From: CANJQH01 sp031368515
GTDB taxonomy: Bacteria > Chloroflexota > Anaerolineae > J036 > Brachytrichaceae
Direction of reading: 5' to 3'
DNA: 8,596 nt
Assembly: GCA_031368515.1 (NCBI GenBank)
Contig: JANMNW010000093.1
Coordinates: forward strand, 1 to 8,596
Below the pieces are notes generated by a model. It ran no database searches, was not told the DNA's origin, and saw only the letters and a program-made list of their open reading frames with translations. Both the position numbers and the translations under genes were made by a program. Below are positions 1-6,388 of this stretch, piece after piece (the first letter of the stretch is position 1; each line of letters opens with the position of its first letter).

Positions 1-64
1 GTCTTGATCGCAACCCCAGTTAATCGCGAGAATTCACCCGTCTTGAATGTCTCCATTCACGCAT

Positions 65-91
65 ATTATATCACATTGTTCACATTGTCTA
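65..91 (-). promoter_or_regulatory. Possible promoter reading leftward out of the window
   Basis: On the minus strand a perfect TATAAT (65-70) lies 15 bp downstream of TAGACA (86-91), a five-of-six match to the TTGACA consensus. The 15-bp spacer is shorter than the optimal 17. It would drive transcription toward position 1, but no convincing ORF follows within the window: the minus-strand ATG just after the box opens only a 14-codon frame. The stretch is AT-rich compared with the rest of the window, so a chance match is possible. Confidence 0.25.
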
Positions 92-218
92 GACTGAATC
101 TATTCTCCGTCGGCCCATCATAAATGGTCTGCCAGCCGAGAAAGGCCAGCAGCTCGCGGTAGAACGCGATGTTAGTGCCGTCGATGTTGAACTGGATATG
201 TCCGATCTGGGTTTGCAT
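66..218 (-). pseudogene. 5' remnant of a VOC (glyoxalase/bleomycin-resistance fold) gene
   Basis: From the ATG at 216-218 the frame encodes 50 residues. The first 35 or so look like the opening strand and helix of a vicinal-oxygen-chelate protein: IGHIQFNI at residues 5-12, with His7 where the family often places its first metal ligand, then AFYRELLAFLGW at residues 18-29. Family members are usually about 120-150 residues. Here the resemblance stops near residue 35 (about position 113) and the frame runs through unrelated AT-rich sequence to a stop at 66. No frame of 1-110 continues the fold. I read it as a truncated, probably dead gene. No Shine-Dalgarno sequence precedes the ATG, and an upstream in-frame ATG lies inside the hairpin element at 251-355. 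The family call is by motif recognition from a short stretch. Confidence 0.55.
71..88. repeat. Perfect 9-bp tandem repeat
   Basis: TCACATTGT occurs twice back to back at 71-79 and 80-88. On the minus strand the unit reads ACAATGTGA and fills most of the spacer of the candidate promoter at 65-91. It could be a direct-repeat operator, the scar left when a mobile element with a 9-bp target duplication excised, or replication slippage. The sequence alone does not decide. Confidence 0.6.
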
Positions 219-250
219 AGTTTGTTGTGCCGCTGAGCAAACGGCGATGG

Positions 251-355
251 ATAGTCTAGAACTCATCCTGAAAATGTGGGCCCCACCTTTTTCGCCAACG
301 TTTCAGGTGTGCATGCAAGGTGGAGTCCACTTTTTAGGATGAGTTCTAGAACTAT
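251..355. repeat. 105-bp imperfect hairpin, MITE-like or paired IS ends
   Basis: The left arm starts at 251 and the right arm ends at 355. The reverse complement of the right arm matches the left arm over about 40 bp, with two single-base gaps and a few substitutions. Both arms contain TCTAGAACTCATCCT, followed by an A-rich run, GTGG, and CCACCTT. The right tip holds the self-complementary GTTCTAGAAC, and the left tip lacks one T of it. The centre (about 291-317) is unpaired. There is no transposase and no room for one. Size, long terminal inverted repeats and position between a broken gene and an intact one fit a non-autonomous MITE-like element. I see no clear target-site duplication, and I cannot name an IS family. 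Confidence 0.6.
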
Positions 356-378
356 AGACGCAATCGAAGTTAGCCTGT

Positions 379-384
379 TATATT
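379..384 (+). promoter_or_regulatory. Possible -10 box for the aminotransferase
   Basis: TATATT at 379-384 matches the -10 consensus in five of six positions and is the best candidate upstream of the aminotransferase. Transcription would begin near 391, only a few bases before the ATG at 395, giving a leaderless or nearly leaderless mRNA. This fits the absence of a Shine-Dalgarno sequence there. No good -35 is seen at normal spacing; that region lies just outside the hairpin element ending at 355. Confidence 0.3.
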
Positions 385-394
385 GCGCTGCGTC

Positions 395-1750
395 ATGACC
401 GAAGCAACCGCCTCCACGCCGAATGCCGCCCCGAACGCGTCTGCCCAACTGCTCGCGCGCGACAAGGCCGCTGTCAGCAATGCCATTGGCCGCTACACCG
501 AGATCGTCTTTGCCCGCGGCGAAGGCTCCTATGTTTTTGACCTCGAAGGCAAACGTTACATCGACCTTGCGGCTGGCGTCGCCACCAATGCGGTCGGTCA
601 TTGTCATCCGCGCGTGGTCAAAGCCATCGTCGATCAAGCGCAGACGCTGTTGCATGCCGGAACGCCAGTAGGCTACACCGCGCCTTATGTCGACTTCATC
701 GAAACGCTCAAGTCCACGCTCCCTTCGCCGCTCAGCAACGGCAAAGGCGTGCTGATGAACAGCGGCGGCGAAGCCGTCGAGACCGCGCTCAAGATGGCGC
801 GCATGATGACCAAGCGCCCGATGGTGCTGGCGTTTACCGAAAGCTTTCATGGGCGGCCGATGGGCGCGCTGGGCGCCACCGGCAGCAGTTCCAACTATCG
901 CAAAGGCTTGAGCGCGCTGCTCGGGGGCGTCACGCACACGCCGTATCCGAACTGCGGCGCTTGCGTCTATGGCCATGGCCCGCGCGAGCCGGAAGCATGC
1001 TGCGGCGTGTGGAAGGGCATGATTCAGATGACGCTGGACAAGCTGGTGCACCCGGATGACCTGGCCGCGATCATCGTGGAACCAATCGCGGGCGAAGGCG
1101 GCTACATCGTGCCTCCGCCGGACTTTCTAAAGACTGTGCGCGATTTTTGCGACAAAACCGGCGCGCTGCTGATTTCGGATGAAGTGCAAACAGGCTTGGG
1201 CCGCACCGGCAACTGGTGGGGTTTTGAGGGCAGCGGCGTGGTTCCCGACATCATCGCCTTTGGCAAGGCAGCCGGCGGCGGATTGCCCTTGGGCGGCATC
1301 ATCGCCACAAAGCCGCTGGCCGAGCGCTGGCCGACGGGGTCGCATGGCTCGACGTTTGGCGGAAATCCGGTTGCTTGTCGCGCCGGCATCGAGACGATCA
1401 AAATTATCCGCGAAGACGATCTGATGGCGCATGCAACGGCGATGGGCGAACACATGCACGGACGGCTGATGGCCGAGCGCGCCTCGCTTCCGCTGCTGGG
1501 CGCCGTGCGCGGCCGCGGCTTGATGGTTGCCGCTGATCTGGTCAAGAAGGACGGCAAGCCGCTCGACCCGAAATCATTCAAGCAAGTGCTGCACGACATC
1601 GGCCAGAATGGCGTGATCGTGACCAAGTGCGGTACAGCCGCGTTGCGTTTTGCGCCGGCGTTGAACATCACAAAAGAGCAGGTCGACAGCGCGCTCGACA
1701 GCATCTTCGATGTGCTGCACGAGTTAGCGCCATCTATGGCGGCGCAGTAG
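395..1750 (+). CDS. Class-III PLP-dependent aminotransferase (GABA / acetylornithine type)
   Basis: A 451-residue fold-type I aminotransferase of the family that includes GabT, ArgD and ornithine aminotransferases. These cytoplasmic enzymes move the omega-amino group of GABA, ornithine or acetylornithine to 2-oxoglutarate through PLP. Landmarks in order: the N-terminal GSYVFDLEGKRYIDL; NSGGEAVETALKMAR, the phosphate-binding segment; SFHGR; IIVEPIAGEGG; ISDEVQTGLGRTG with the PLP-pyridine Asp262; FGKAAGGGLPLGG with Lys291 as Schiff-base lysine; and GSTFGGNPVACRAG. Length is normal. The start is ATG 395; the only upstream in-frame alternative is TTG 383, after a TAG at 371. An insert at residues 187-203 carries CGAC and then CC, as in some archaeal and deep-branching bacterial relatives. 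The gene stands alone on the plus strand and converges with purU. The substrate cannot be told from sequence: GABA aminotransferase is a little more likely than acetylornithine, as no arg genes are nearby. Confidence 0.93.
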   Translation: MTEATASTPNAAPNASAQLLARDKAAVSNAIGRYTEIVFARGEGSYVFDLEGKRYIDLAAGVATNAVGHCHPRVVKAIVDQAQTLLHAGTPVGYTAPYVDFIETLKSTLPSPLSNGKGVLMNSGGEAVETALKMARMMTKRPMVLAFTESFHGRPMGALGATGSSSNYRKGLSALLGGVTHTPYPNCGACVYGHGPREPEACCGVWKGMIQMTLDKLVHPDDLAAIIVEPIAGEGGYIVPPPDFLKTVRDFCDKTGALLISDEVQTGLGRTGNWWGFEGSGVVPDIIAFGKAAGGGLPLGGIIATKPLAERWPTGSHGSTFGGNPVACRAGIETIKIIREDDLMAHATAMGEHMHGRLMAERASLPLLGAVRGRGLMVAADLVKKDGKPLDPKSFKQVLHDIGQNGVIVTKCGTAALRFAPALNITKEQVDSALDSIFDVLHELAPSMAAQ

Positions 1751-1762
1751 GCCGCAGGCGAC

Positions 1763-2626
1763 CTATGCGAAGACCATGACGCGGTTTTGAAAGACCAGCG
1801 TCTTGCGCTCGATATGGCGGCGAATGGCGTGCGCCAGCGCGATCTTTTCAACATCGCCGCCTTTGCGCGTGAGGTCCTCGATCGAGTCAAGGTGGCTGAC
1901 GCGCACCACCTCCTGTTCGATGATCGGGCCTTCATCCAGGTCGGCAGTGACGTAATGCGCGGTGGCGCCGATCAGTTTGACGCCGCGCTCATAGGCGCGA
2001 TGATACGGTTTGGCGCCGATAAACGCCGGCAGGAAGGCGTGGTGAATGTTGATGATCTTGCCCGGGAAGGCCTGATTGAAGGATTCACCCAGGATGATCA
2101 TGTAGCGCGCCAGCACGATCAGGTCGATTCTGTTGTTCTGGATCAGCTCAATCTGCGCCTGTTCCTGCGCCGCGCGGTTGTCCGGCGTTATGGGAAAATG
2201 ATGAAAAGGAATGCCGTAGACCCGGGCGACCGGTTCCAGGTCGCGGTGATTGCTGGCGATGAACGGCACGTCTATCTGCAGCTCGGCCGACTGCACGCGT
2301 CCGAGAATGTCATGCAGGCAGTGGCTGGTTTTGGAGACAAACACGCCGACGCGCAGTCGCTCGTCTGAGAAATGAATCTGAAATTGCATGCTGTGGCGGT
2401 CGCCGATCAGCGTTTTGAAGTAGTCAGAAATCTTGCCGTCAGGGATGGCGAACGACTCCAGGCTCCATTCCACGCGCATGAAGAACTCGCCGGCGTGCGC
2501 GTCGACATGTTGCTCCAGCGACAATATGTTGCCGCCATTTTTGGCGATAAACTCAGTGATTGCGGCGACGAGGCCTTTTTGATCCGGGCAGTGGACGAGC
2601 AGAATGGCAGAACGCGGGTTTGGCAT
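1763..2626 (-). CDS. purU: Formyltetrahydrofolate deformylase
   Basis: A 287-residue PurU (the E. coli enzyme is about 280). It hydrolyses 10-formyl-THF to formate and THF in the cytoplasm, which balances the one-carbon pool and supplies formate, for example to PurT-type purine synthesis. Residues about 5-85 form an ACT domain (opening AILLVHCPDQKGLVAAITEF), the regulatory part through which methionine and glycine act in E. coli. Residues about 90-270 form the formyltransferase-fold domain. The catalytic triad is visible as Asn193 and His195 in NIHHAFLPAF and Asp231 in LDEGPI. Their spacing (2 and 38) equals that of Asn106, His108 and Asp144 in GAR transformylase. I chose ATG 2626 because the ACT domain starts directly after it; the frame stays open far upstream, but that part is antiparallel to permease sequence. 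No Shine-Dalgarno sequence is evident. The gene lies 41 nt after the last permease, likely as the final cistron of the nucleoside importer operon. Confidence 0.95.
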   Translation of the reverse strand: MPNPRSAILLVHCPDQKGLVAAITEFIAKNGGNILSLEQHVDAHAGEFFMRVEWSLESFAIPDGKISDYFKTLIGDRHSMQFQIHFSDERLRVGVFVSKTSHCLHDILGRVQSAELQIDVPFIASNHRDLEPVARVYGIPFHHFPITPDNRAAQEQAQIELIQNNRIDLIVLARYMIILGESFNQAFPGKIINIHHAFLPAFIGAKPYHRAYERGVKLIGATAHYVTADLDEGPIIEQEVVRVSHLDSIEDLTRKGGDVEKIALAHAIRRHIERKTLVFQNRVMVFA

Positions 2627-2667
2627 GATGTGTTGTACGGCTGTGCATTCTACTAATGCCCACCGGC

Positions 2668-3591
2668 CTATGGATACGGCTTGCCGGCCGCCGTTGGAGA
2701 CGTGTTGCGTCGGCCAAAGCCGGCCAGCACAATGATCGTGAGCAGATACGGAAGCATGGTCAAAAACTGGTAAGGAATCGGCACGCCGAGCAGTTGCAGC
2801 TTGACCTGTATCGCTTCCGGCACAGTGAACATCAGCGCCGCGAGCACCGATCCCACGGGCGACCAGTTTCCGAAGATCATCGCCGCCAGCCCGATGAAGC
2901 CGCGCCCGGTGGTCATGTTGGGCGTGAAGCGGCCGACGGCTTCCACCACCAGCCAAGCGCCACCGAGCCCGGCAAGAACGCCGCTCAGGATCACATTGGC
3001 GTAGCGCATGCGGTTGACGTTGATGCCGACTGTGTCCGCCGCGCGCGGATGTTCGCCCACTGCGCGCGTGCGCAAGCCCCACTTGGTGCGAAACAACATG
3101 ATTTGCATCGCTGCGACAAGCACGATCATGATGTAGACCAGCGGCTGAAACTGAAACAGCACTTCGCCGATGAAGGGAATGCTGCTTAGGCCGGGGATGG
3201 ATAGCTGCGGGAAAGTCGACAGATCGCTGTTTGTGTCAAACTGGCGATAGAGATAACCGGTGATGCCGACGGCGAACAAATTGATCACAGTGCCGCTCAC
3301 AACCTGATTGGTGCGGTATTTGATCGACAAGAGCGCATGCAGCCCGGCGATCAGCGCGCCTGAAATCAGCGCGGCCAGCAAGCCCACGACCGTTGAGCCG
3401 CTCAAGATGCCCACGCCAAACGCCACATAAGCAGACGTCAGCATGATGCCCTCCAGCGCGATGTTGATCACGCCGCTGCGCTCGGACAGAATGCCGCCCA
3501 ATGCGGCCAGGATAATCGGCGTCGCGCTGGTGATGGTCGCTGCAAGCAGGCCGATCCAGTTAAGTTGGAAGAGGGCGGTGAGGAAGTCCAT
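2668..3591 (-). CDS. ABC transporter permease, nucleoside type (NupC/NupQ-like)
   Basis: A 307-residue inner-membrane permease of the branched-chain amino acid / ribose permease superfamily (BPD_transp_2), second of the pair in BMP-type purine nucleoside importers. The sequence is mostly hydrophobic, with roughly eight to ten membrane segments. It carries the family mark GGILSERSGVINIALEG (about residues 32-48) just after the first membrane helix. A cytoplasmic loop, FRTKWGLRTRAVGEHPRAAD, is the usual contact with the ATPase. Another conserved stretch, GRGFIGLAAMIFGNW, follows. ATG 3591 is chosen because the protein then begins MDFLTALFQLNW, the normal start; 16 further in-frame codons upstream overlap the hairpin at 3611-3638. 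I see no Shine-Dalgarno sequence before it, so translation may rely on ribosomes arriving from the upstream permease. Confidence 0.93.
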   Translation of the reverse strand: MDFLTALFQLNWIGLLAATITSATPIILAALGGILSERSGVINIALEGIMLTSAYVAFGVGILSGSTVVGLLAALISGALIAGLHALLSIKYRTNQVVSGTVINLFAVGITGYLYRQFDTNSDLSTFPQLSIPGLSSIPFIGEVLFQFQPLVYIMIVLVAAMQIMLFRTKWGLRTRAVGEHPRAADTVGINVNRMRYANVILSGVLAGLGGAWLVVEAVGRFTPNMTTGRGFIGLAAMIFGNWSPVGSVLAALMFTVPEAIQVKLQLLGVPIPYQFLTMLPYLLTIIVLAGFGRRNTSPTAAGKPYP

Positions 3592-3610
3592 GTAAGTGCT
3601 GAGAGCCGAA

Positions 3611-3638
3611 TGCCAAGTGCTGCACTCAGCACTTGGCA
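3611..3638 (-). repeat. Perfect 12-bp stem-loop between the two permease genes
   Basis: TGCCAAGTGCTG (3611-3622) and its exact reverse complement (3627-3638) flank a 4-base loop. The stem lies in the 60-nt gap between the permeases and ends 19 nt before the downstream start codon. The word AAGTGCTGAG also occurs at 3594-3603 and could pair instead with CTCAGCACTT at 3625-3634, so two foldings compete. A small AGCAC-CT-GTGCT hairpin at 3642-3653 overlaps the upstream stop codon. There is no T-run on the transcribed strand, so it is not a standard intrinsic terminator. It may act on mRNA stability or on translation of the second permease, or be an intergenic repeat unit. Confidence 0.8.
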
Positions 3639-3651
3639 CCCAGCACCTGTG

Positions 3652-4728
3652 CTAGTCGCCTTTACGTCGAATCAAGCTCTTGATGATCGCCGGCGCGCCG
3701 ACGAAGATGACTATGAACGCTTGCAGCACCGCGATAATATTGTTGGACACGCCGGCGGCGAACTGCATGTATGTCGCGCCGTTATTCATGGCGCCAAACA
3801 GGATTGCGGCAACAAAGATGCCAATGGGGTGACCTTGGCCGAGCAACGAGATTGCAATGCTGTCAAAGCCGTAACCTGTTGTGAATGCCGCCGGCATGTA
3901 GCGATACACGCCCAGCACTTCAACCGCTCCGGCCAATCCGCACAACCCGCCAGAGATGAGCATGGCGATTACGGTTGTGCGTTGCACGCTGATGCCGGCG
4001 TAGCGCGCGGCGTCGGGGTTGGCGCCCACGGTCTGGATGCTGAAGCCGAGCGGCATTCGCTTAGTCAGGAACCAGTAGGCGGCCAGCAGCAACAGCGCAA
4101 GCACGAAGCCCCAGTGCAGCCTGTCGGGCGCGCCGAAGATCTCGGGCAGCACTGCGCCGGGTTGAACATCCGGCGTGCGCGGCGCGGTGCCTTCACTGCG
4201 CAACGGGCCGTTCACCATGAAGTCGGTCAGCGCAAATGCGATGTAGTTGAGCATGATCGTGGTGATCACCTCGTGCGCGCCGCGGGTGGCCTTGAGCAGG
4301 CCGGCGATGCCGCCCCAAAGCGCGCCGGCCAGCGCGCCGCCGAGCAGCGCCAGCGGCAGATGCACAAACATCGGCAATCCGGGCAATGCAAAGCCGATCC
4401 ACACCCCAACCAGCGCGCCAACATAGAACTGGCCTTCCGCGCCGATGTTGAACAAGCCGGCGGTGAAACTGAGCGACACGCCCAGGCCGAGCAGAATATA
4501 GGGTGTGGCGACTACCAGGGTGTTGCCCAGCGCCCTATTGCGCAGAAATGCGCCCTGGATGAGCGCCCAGTACACCTCAAGCGGGTTGGCGCCGGTGATG
4601 GCCAGCAAAATGCCGCCAACGACAAGCGCAATCAGCACGGAGAGCACTGGAATGATCAGGCTGCCCGTCAAAAGCTGAAGGCGGCTGGCGCGCGTCGTGT
4701 CGCCGGAAACGACGCTGGGTGTGCTCAT
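3652..4728 (-). CDS. ABC transporter permease, nucleoside type (NupB/NupP-like)
   Basis: A 358-residue inner-membrane permease of the BPD_transp_2 family, the longer member of the BMP-type importer pair. A short polar N-terminus is followed by a first membrane helix (LLTGSLIIPVLSVLIALVVG, about residues 20-39) and then ANPLEVYWALIQGAF, a periplasmic segment typical of this subfamily. The family mark is LFNIGAEGQFYVGAL near residue 95. Later conserved parts are HEVITTIMLNYIA and VGANPDAARYAGI, the second being the likely ATPase-coupling loop. The start is ATG 4728, four bases inside the ATPase gene (ATGA overlap). A GGAGG lies 10 nt upstream within the ATPase coding sequence, so both coupling and direct initiation are possible. 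Earlier in-frame ATGs would extend into the ATPase gene and add non-homologous residues. Confidence 0.94.
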   Translation of the reverse strand: MSTPSVVSGDTTRASRLQLLTGSLIIPVLSVLIALVVGGILLAITGANPLEVYWALIQGAFLRNRALGNTLVVATPYILLGLGVSLSFTAGLFNIGAEGQFYVGALVGVWIGFALPGLPMFVHLPLALLGGALAGALWGGIAGLLKATRGAHEVITTIMLNYIAFALTDFMVNGPLRSEGTAPRTPDVQPGAVLPEIFGAPDRLHWGFVLALLLLAAYWFLTKRMPLGFSIQTVGANPDAARYAGISVQRTTVIAMLISGGLCGLAGAVEVLGVYRYMPAAFTTGYGFDSIAISLLGQGHPIGIFVAAILFGAMNNGATYMQFAAGVSNNIIAVLQAFIVIFVGAPAIIKSLIRRKGD

Positions 4729-6302
4729 CTGCTGGCCGCCTCCACAGCAGCGCTGGACGAGGCGTCGGTCTGAGCTTGCGACTGCGTGCCCATCATCCAC
4801 AGGCCGAGGATTTCGCGCTTGGCTTTGGAGCCGTCAGCTTTACCGACTATGCGGCCTTTATGTAGCACCAGAATTGTGTCTGACAGCGACAAAATCTCGT
4901 CGAGTTCGGCCGAGACCAGCAGCACTGCCACGCCGGCATCGCGCTGCTCGATCAGCCGGCGATGAATGAATTCGATCGAGCCCACGTCCACGCCGCGTGT
5001 GGGTTGTGCTGCCACCAGCAGCTTGATCGGGCGCGAAAACTCGCGTGCCACAACCATTTTCTGCTGATTCCCGCCGGACAGCGAGCCGGCCAAAGTATGC
5101 TCGCTGGGCGTGCGCACGTCAAAATCCCGGATCAGGCGCTTCGCGTTGGCGTCGATTGCGGCGTCGTTCATCGCGAGGCCCTGCGTGAATGGCGGCTTGT
5201 CAAATGTGGAGAGCACCAGGTTGTGGCGCAGCTCATAGCTGGCGACCATGCCGTATTTGTGGCGATCCTCCGGAATATGCGCGGTGCCGGCTTCGATGAC
5301 CGCATCGGGTGATTCGTTTCGCATCGCTTGACCCGCGACGCTCACTTCGCCACGTTCGATCTTGCGCAGGCCGGTGATGGCCTCTACCAGCTCCGTTTGA
5401 CCATTGCCTTCGACACCGGCGATGCCCACAATCTCACCCGCGCGCACGTCAAACGAAACGTCATTGATCGCCACGAGGCGCCGGTCGCTCTGCACCATGA
5501 GATGACTGACGCGCAGCACAACCTCTTTGGGTAGGGCTGGTGTCTTGTCCACGCGCAGCAGCACCGAACGGCCTACCATCATTGAGGCCAGCTTTGCTTC
5601 ATCCGCTTCCGCGGGAGCAGTGGAGCCCACGACTTTGCCCTGCCGCAGCACGGTGATGCGATTGGCCACCGCCATGACTTCGCGCAGCTTGTGCGTGATG
5701 AACACGATCGATTTTCCTTGTGCGGTGAGCTGGCGCAGCGTGTGAAAAAGCTCGTCGACCTCCTGCGGCGTGAGCACCGCGGTGGGTTCGTCCAGCACAA
5801 GTATTTCGGCGTTGCGATACAGCGACTTCAGGATCTCAACGCGTTGCTGCTCGCCGACGGAGAGGTCCTTGACGTAGGCTTCGGGGTCTACGGCGACGCC
5901 ATACTCTTTGGACAGTTGACGGATGCGGTCGGCCGGCGATTTCAGATCGAGAAGCAAACCGCGGCTGACCTCCTGTCCAAGCGTGATGTTTTCGGTGACG
6001 GTCAGCGTCGGGATCAGCATGAAGTGTTGATGCACCATGCCGATACCATGCGCAATGGCCACGCCCGGGTTGCTGATTTTGAGCGGCTTGCCGTTGACTT
6101 CGATCACGCCGCTGTCCGGCGGATAGAGTCCATACAGCACATTCATCAATGTGCTTTTGCCAGCGCCGTTTTCACCCAGCAGCGCATGCACTTCGCCTCG
6201 CTGGAGTTCGAAGCTGACGTTGTCATTGGCGAGGACGCCAGGAAAGCGCTTTGTGATGCCGCGCATCGCGAGCGCTGGCGGGGAGGGCGTTGGAGCAGAC
6301 AC
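4725..6302 (-). CDS. Double-domain ABC ATPase of nucleoside importer (NupA/NupO-like)
   Basis: A 525-residue cytoplasmic ATPase with two fused nucleotide-binding domains, as in RbsA, XylG and NupO; it powers the two permeases. Domain 1 has Walker A GENGAGKST (residues 43-51), signature LSVGEQQ (147-153), Walker B LVLDEP (168-173) and the H-loop His204. Domain 2 is degenerate as usual for the family: GVEGNGQTE at 296-304 has Gln for the Walker A lysine, and LLVAAQPTRG at 428-437 lacks the Walker B Asp-Glu, while its signature LSGGNQQ (408-414) is intact. One of the two composite ATP sites is therefore probably inactive. I prefer GTG 6302, giving a short leader before MRGITKRFPG. ATG 6266 is possible. 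The open frame reaches an ATG at 6371, but that would translate through the 6334-6380 hairpin and yields an uncharacteristic N-terminus. The stop overlaps the next start. Confidence 0.94.
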   Translation of the reverse strand: MSAPTPSPPALAMRGITKRFPGVLANDNVSFELQRGEVHALLGENGAGKSTLMNVLYGLYPPDSGVIEVNGKPLKISNPGVAIAHGIGMVHQHFMLIPTLTVTENITLGQEVSRGLLLDLKSPADRIRQLSKEYGVAVDPEAYVKDLSVGEQQRVEILKSLYRNAEILVLDEPTAVLTPQEVDELFHTLRQLTAQGKSIVFITHKLREVMAVANRITVLRQGKVVGSTAPAEADEAKLASMMVGRSVLLRVDKTPALPKEVVLRVSHLMVQSDRRLVAINDVSFDVRAGEIVGIAGVEGNGQTELVEAITGLRKIERGEVSVAGQAMRNESPDAVIEAGTAHIPEDRHKYGMVASYELRHNLVLSTFDKPPFTQGLAMNDAAIDANAKRLIRDFDVRTPSEHTLAGSLSGGNQQKMVVAREFSRPIKLLVAAQPTRGVDVGSIEFIHRRLIEQRDAGVAVLLVSAELDEILSLSDTILVLHKGRIVGKADGSKAKREILGLWMMGTQSQAQTDASSSAAVEAASR

Positions 6303-6333
6303 GTTGGCGCTCGGTGAGCGGCAGGCGGTAGAT

Positions 6334-6380
6334 CGGTGAGCGGTGAACTGCTCGCCGACCCACCAGTCCACCGCTCACCG
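6334..6380 (-). repeat. 17-bp stem-loop between binding-protein and ATPase genes
   Basis: CGGTGAGCGGTG (6334-6345) pairs perfectly with 6369-6380. The pairing extends to 17 bp (6334-6350 with 6364-6380) through one mismatch, which becomes a G-U wobble in the minus-strand transcript; the loop is 13 nt. A third copy of the word CGGTGAGCGG lies at 6312-6321. The stem begins 8 nt after the stop of the lipoprotein gene. No T-run follows. Such hairpins after a binding-protein gene often protect its message so that it is made in excess over the membrane parts; that role is inferred here. Confidence 0.75.
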
Positions 6381-6388
6381 GTAAACTG

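Noticed and set aside
1..49. GTCTTGA at 1-7 and 40-46, considered as a CRISPR repeat remnant
   Set aside because: Only 7 bases are shared and there are just two copies without a repeat-spacer pattern. No cas genes are present.
263..1051. Long minus-strand ORF (262 codons) opposite the aminotransferase
   Set aside because: The plus strand here encodes an aminotransferase with all catalytic motifs. The opposite frame is a GC-rich shadow with Arg/Ala/His-rich composition and no recognisable fold.
1102..1935. Minus-strand ORF of 277 codons spanning the convergent gene ends
   Set aside because: It overlaps the aminotransferase and purU in other frames, is Ser/Arg/Pro-rich and resembles no family; a shadow frame.
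2627..3082. 152-codon in-frame extension of purU upstream of ATG 2626
   Set aside because: It runs inside the permease gene in another frame and shows no homologous domain; purU homologues begin at the ACT domain.
3565..4773. Plus-strand ORF of 402 codons opposite the first permease
   Set aside because: Its His/Gln/Arg/Ala-rich composition is typical of the antisense frame of a hydrophobic protein. The minus strand carries clear permease motifs.
5691..6317. Plus-strand ORF of 208 codons opposite the ATPase
   Set aside because: Antisense to the first nucleotide-binding domain, including Walker A and signature motifs; no independent support.
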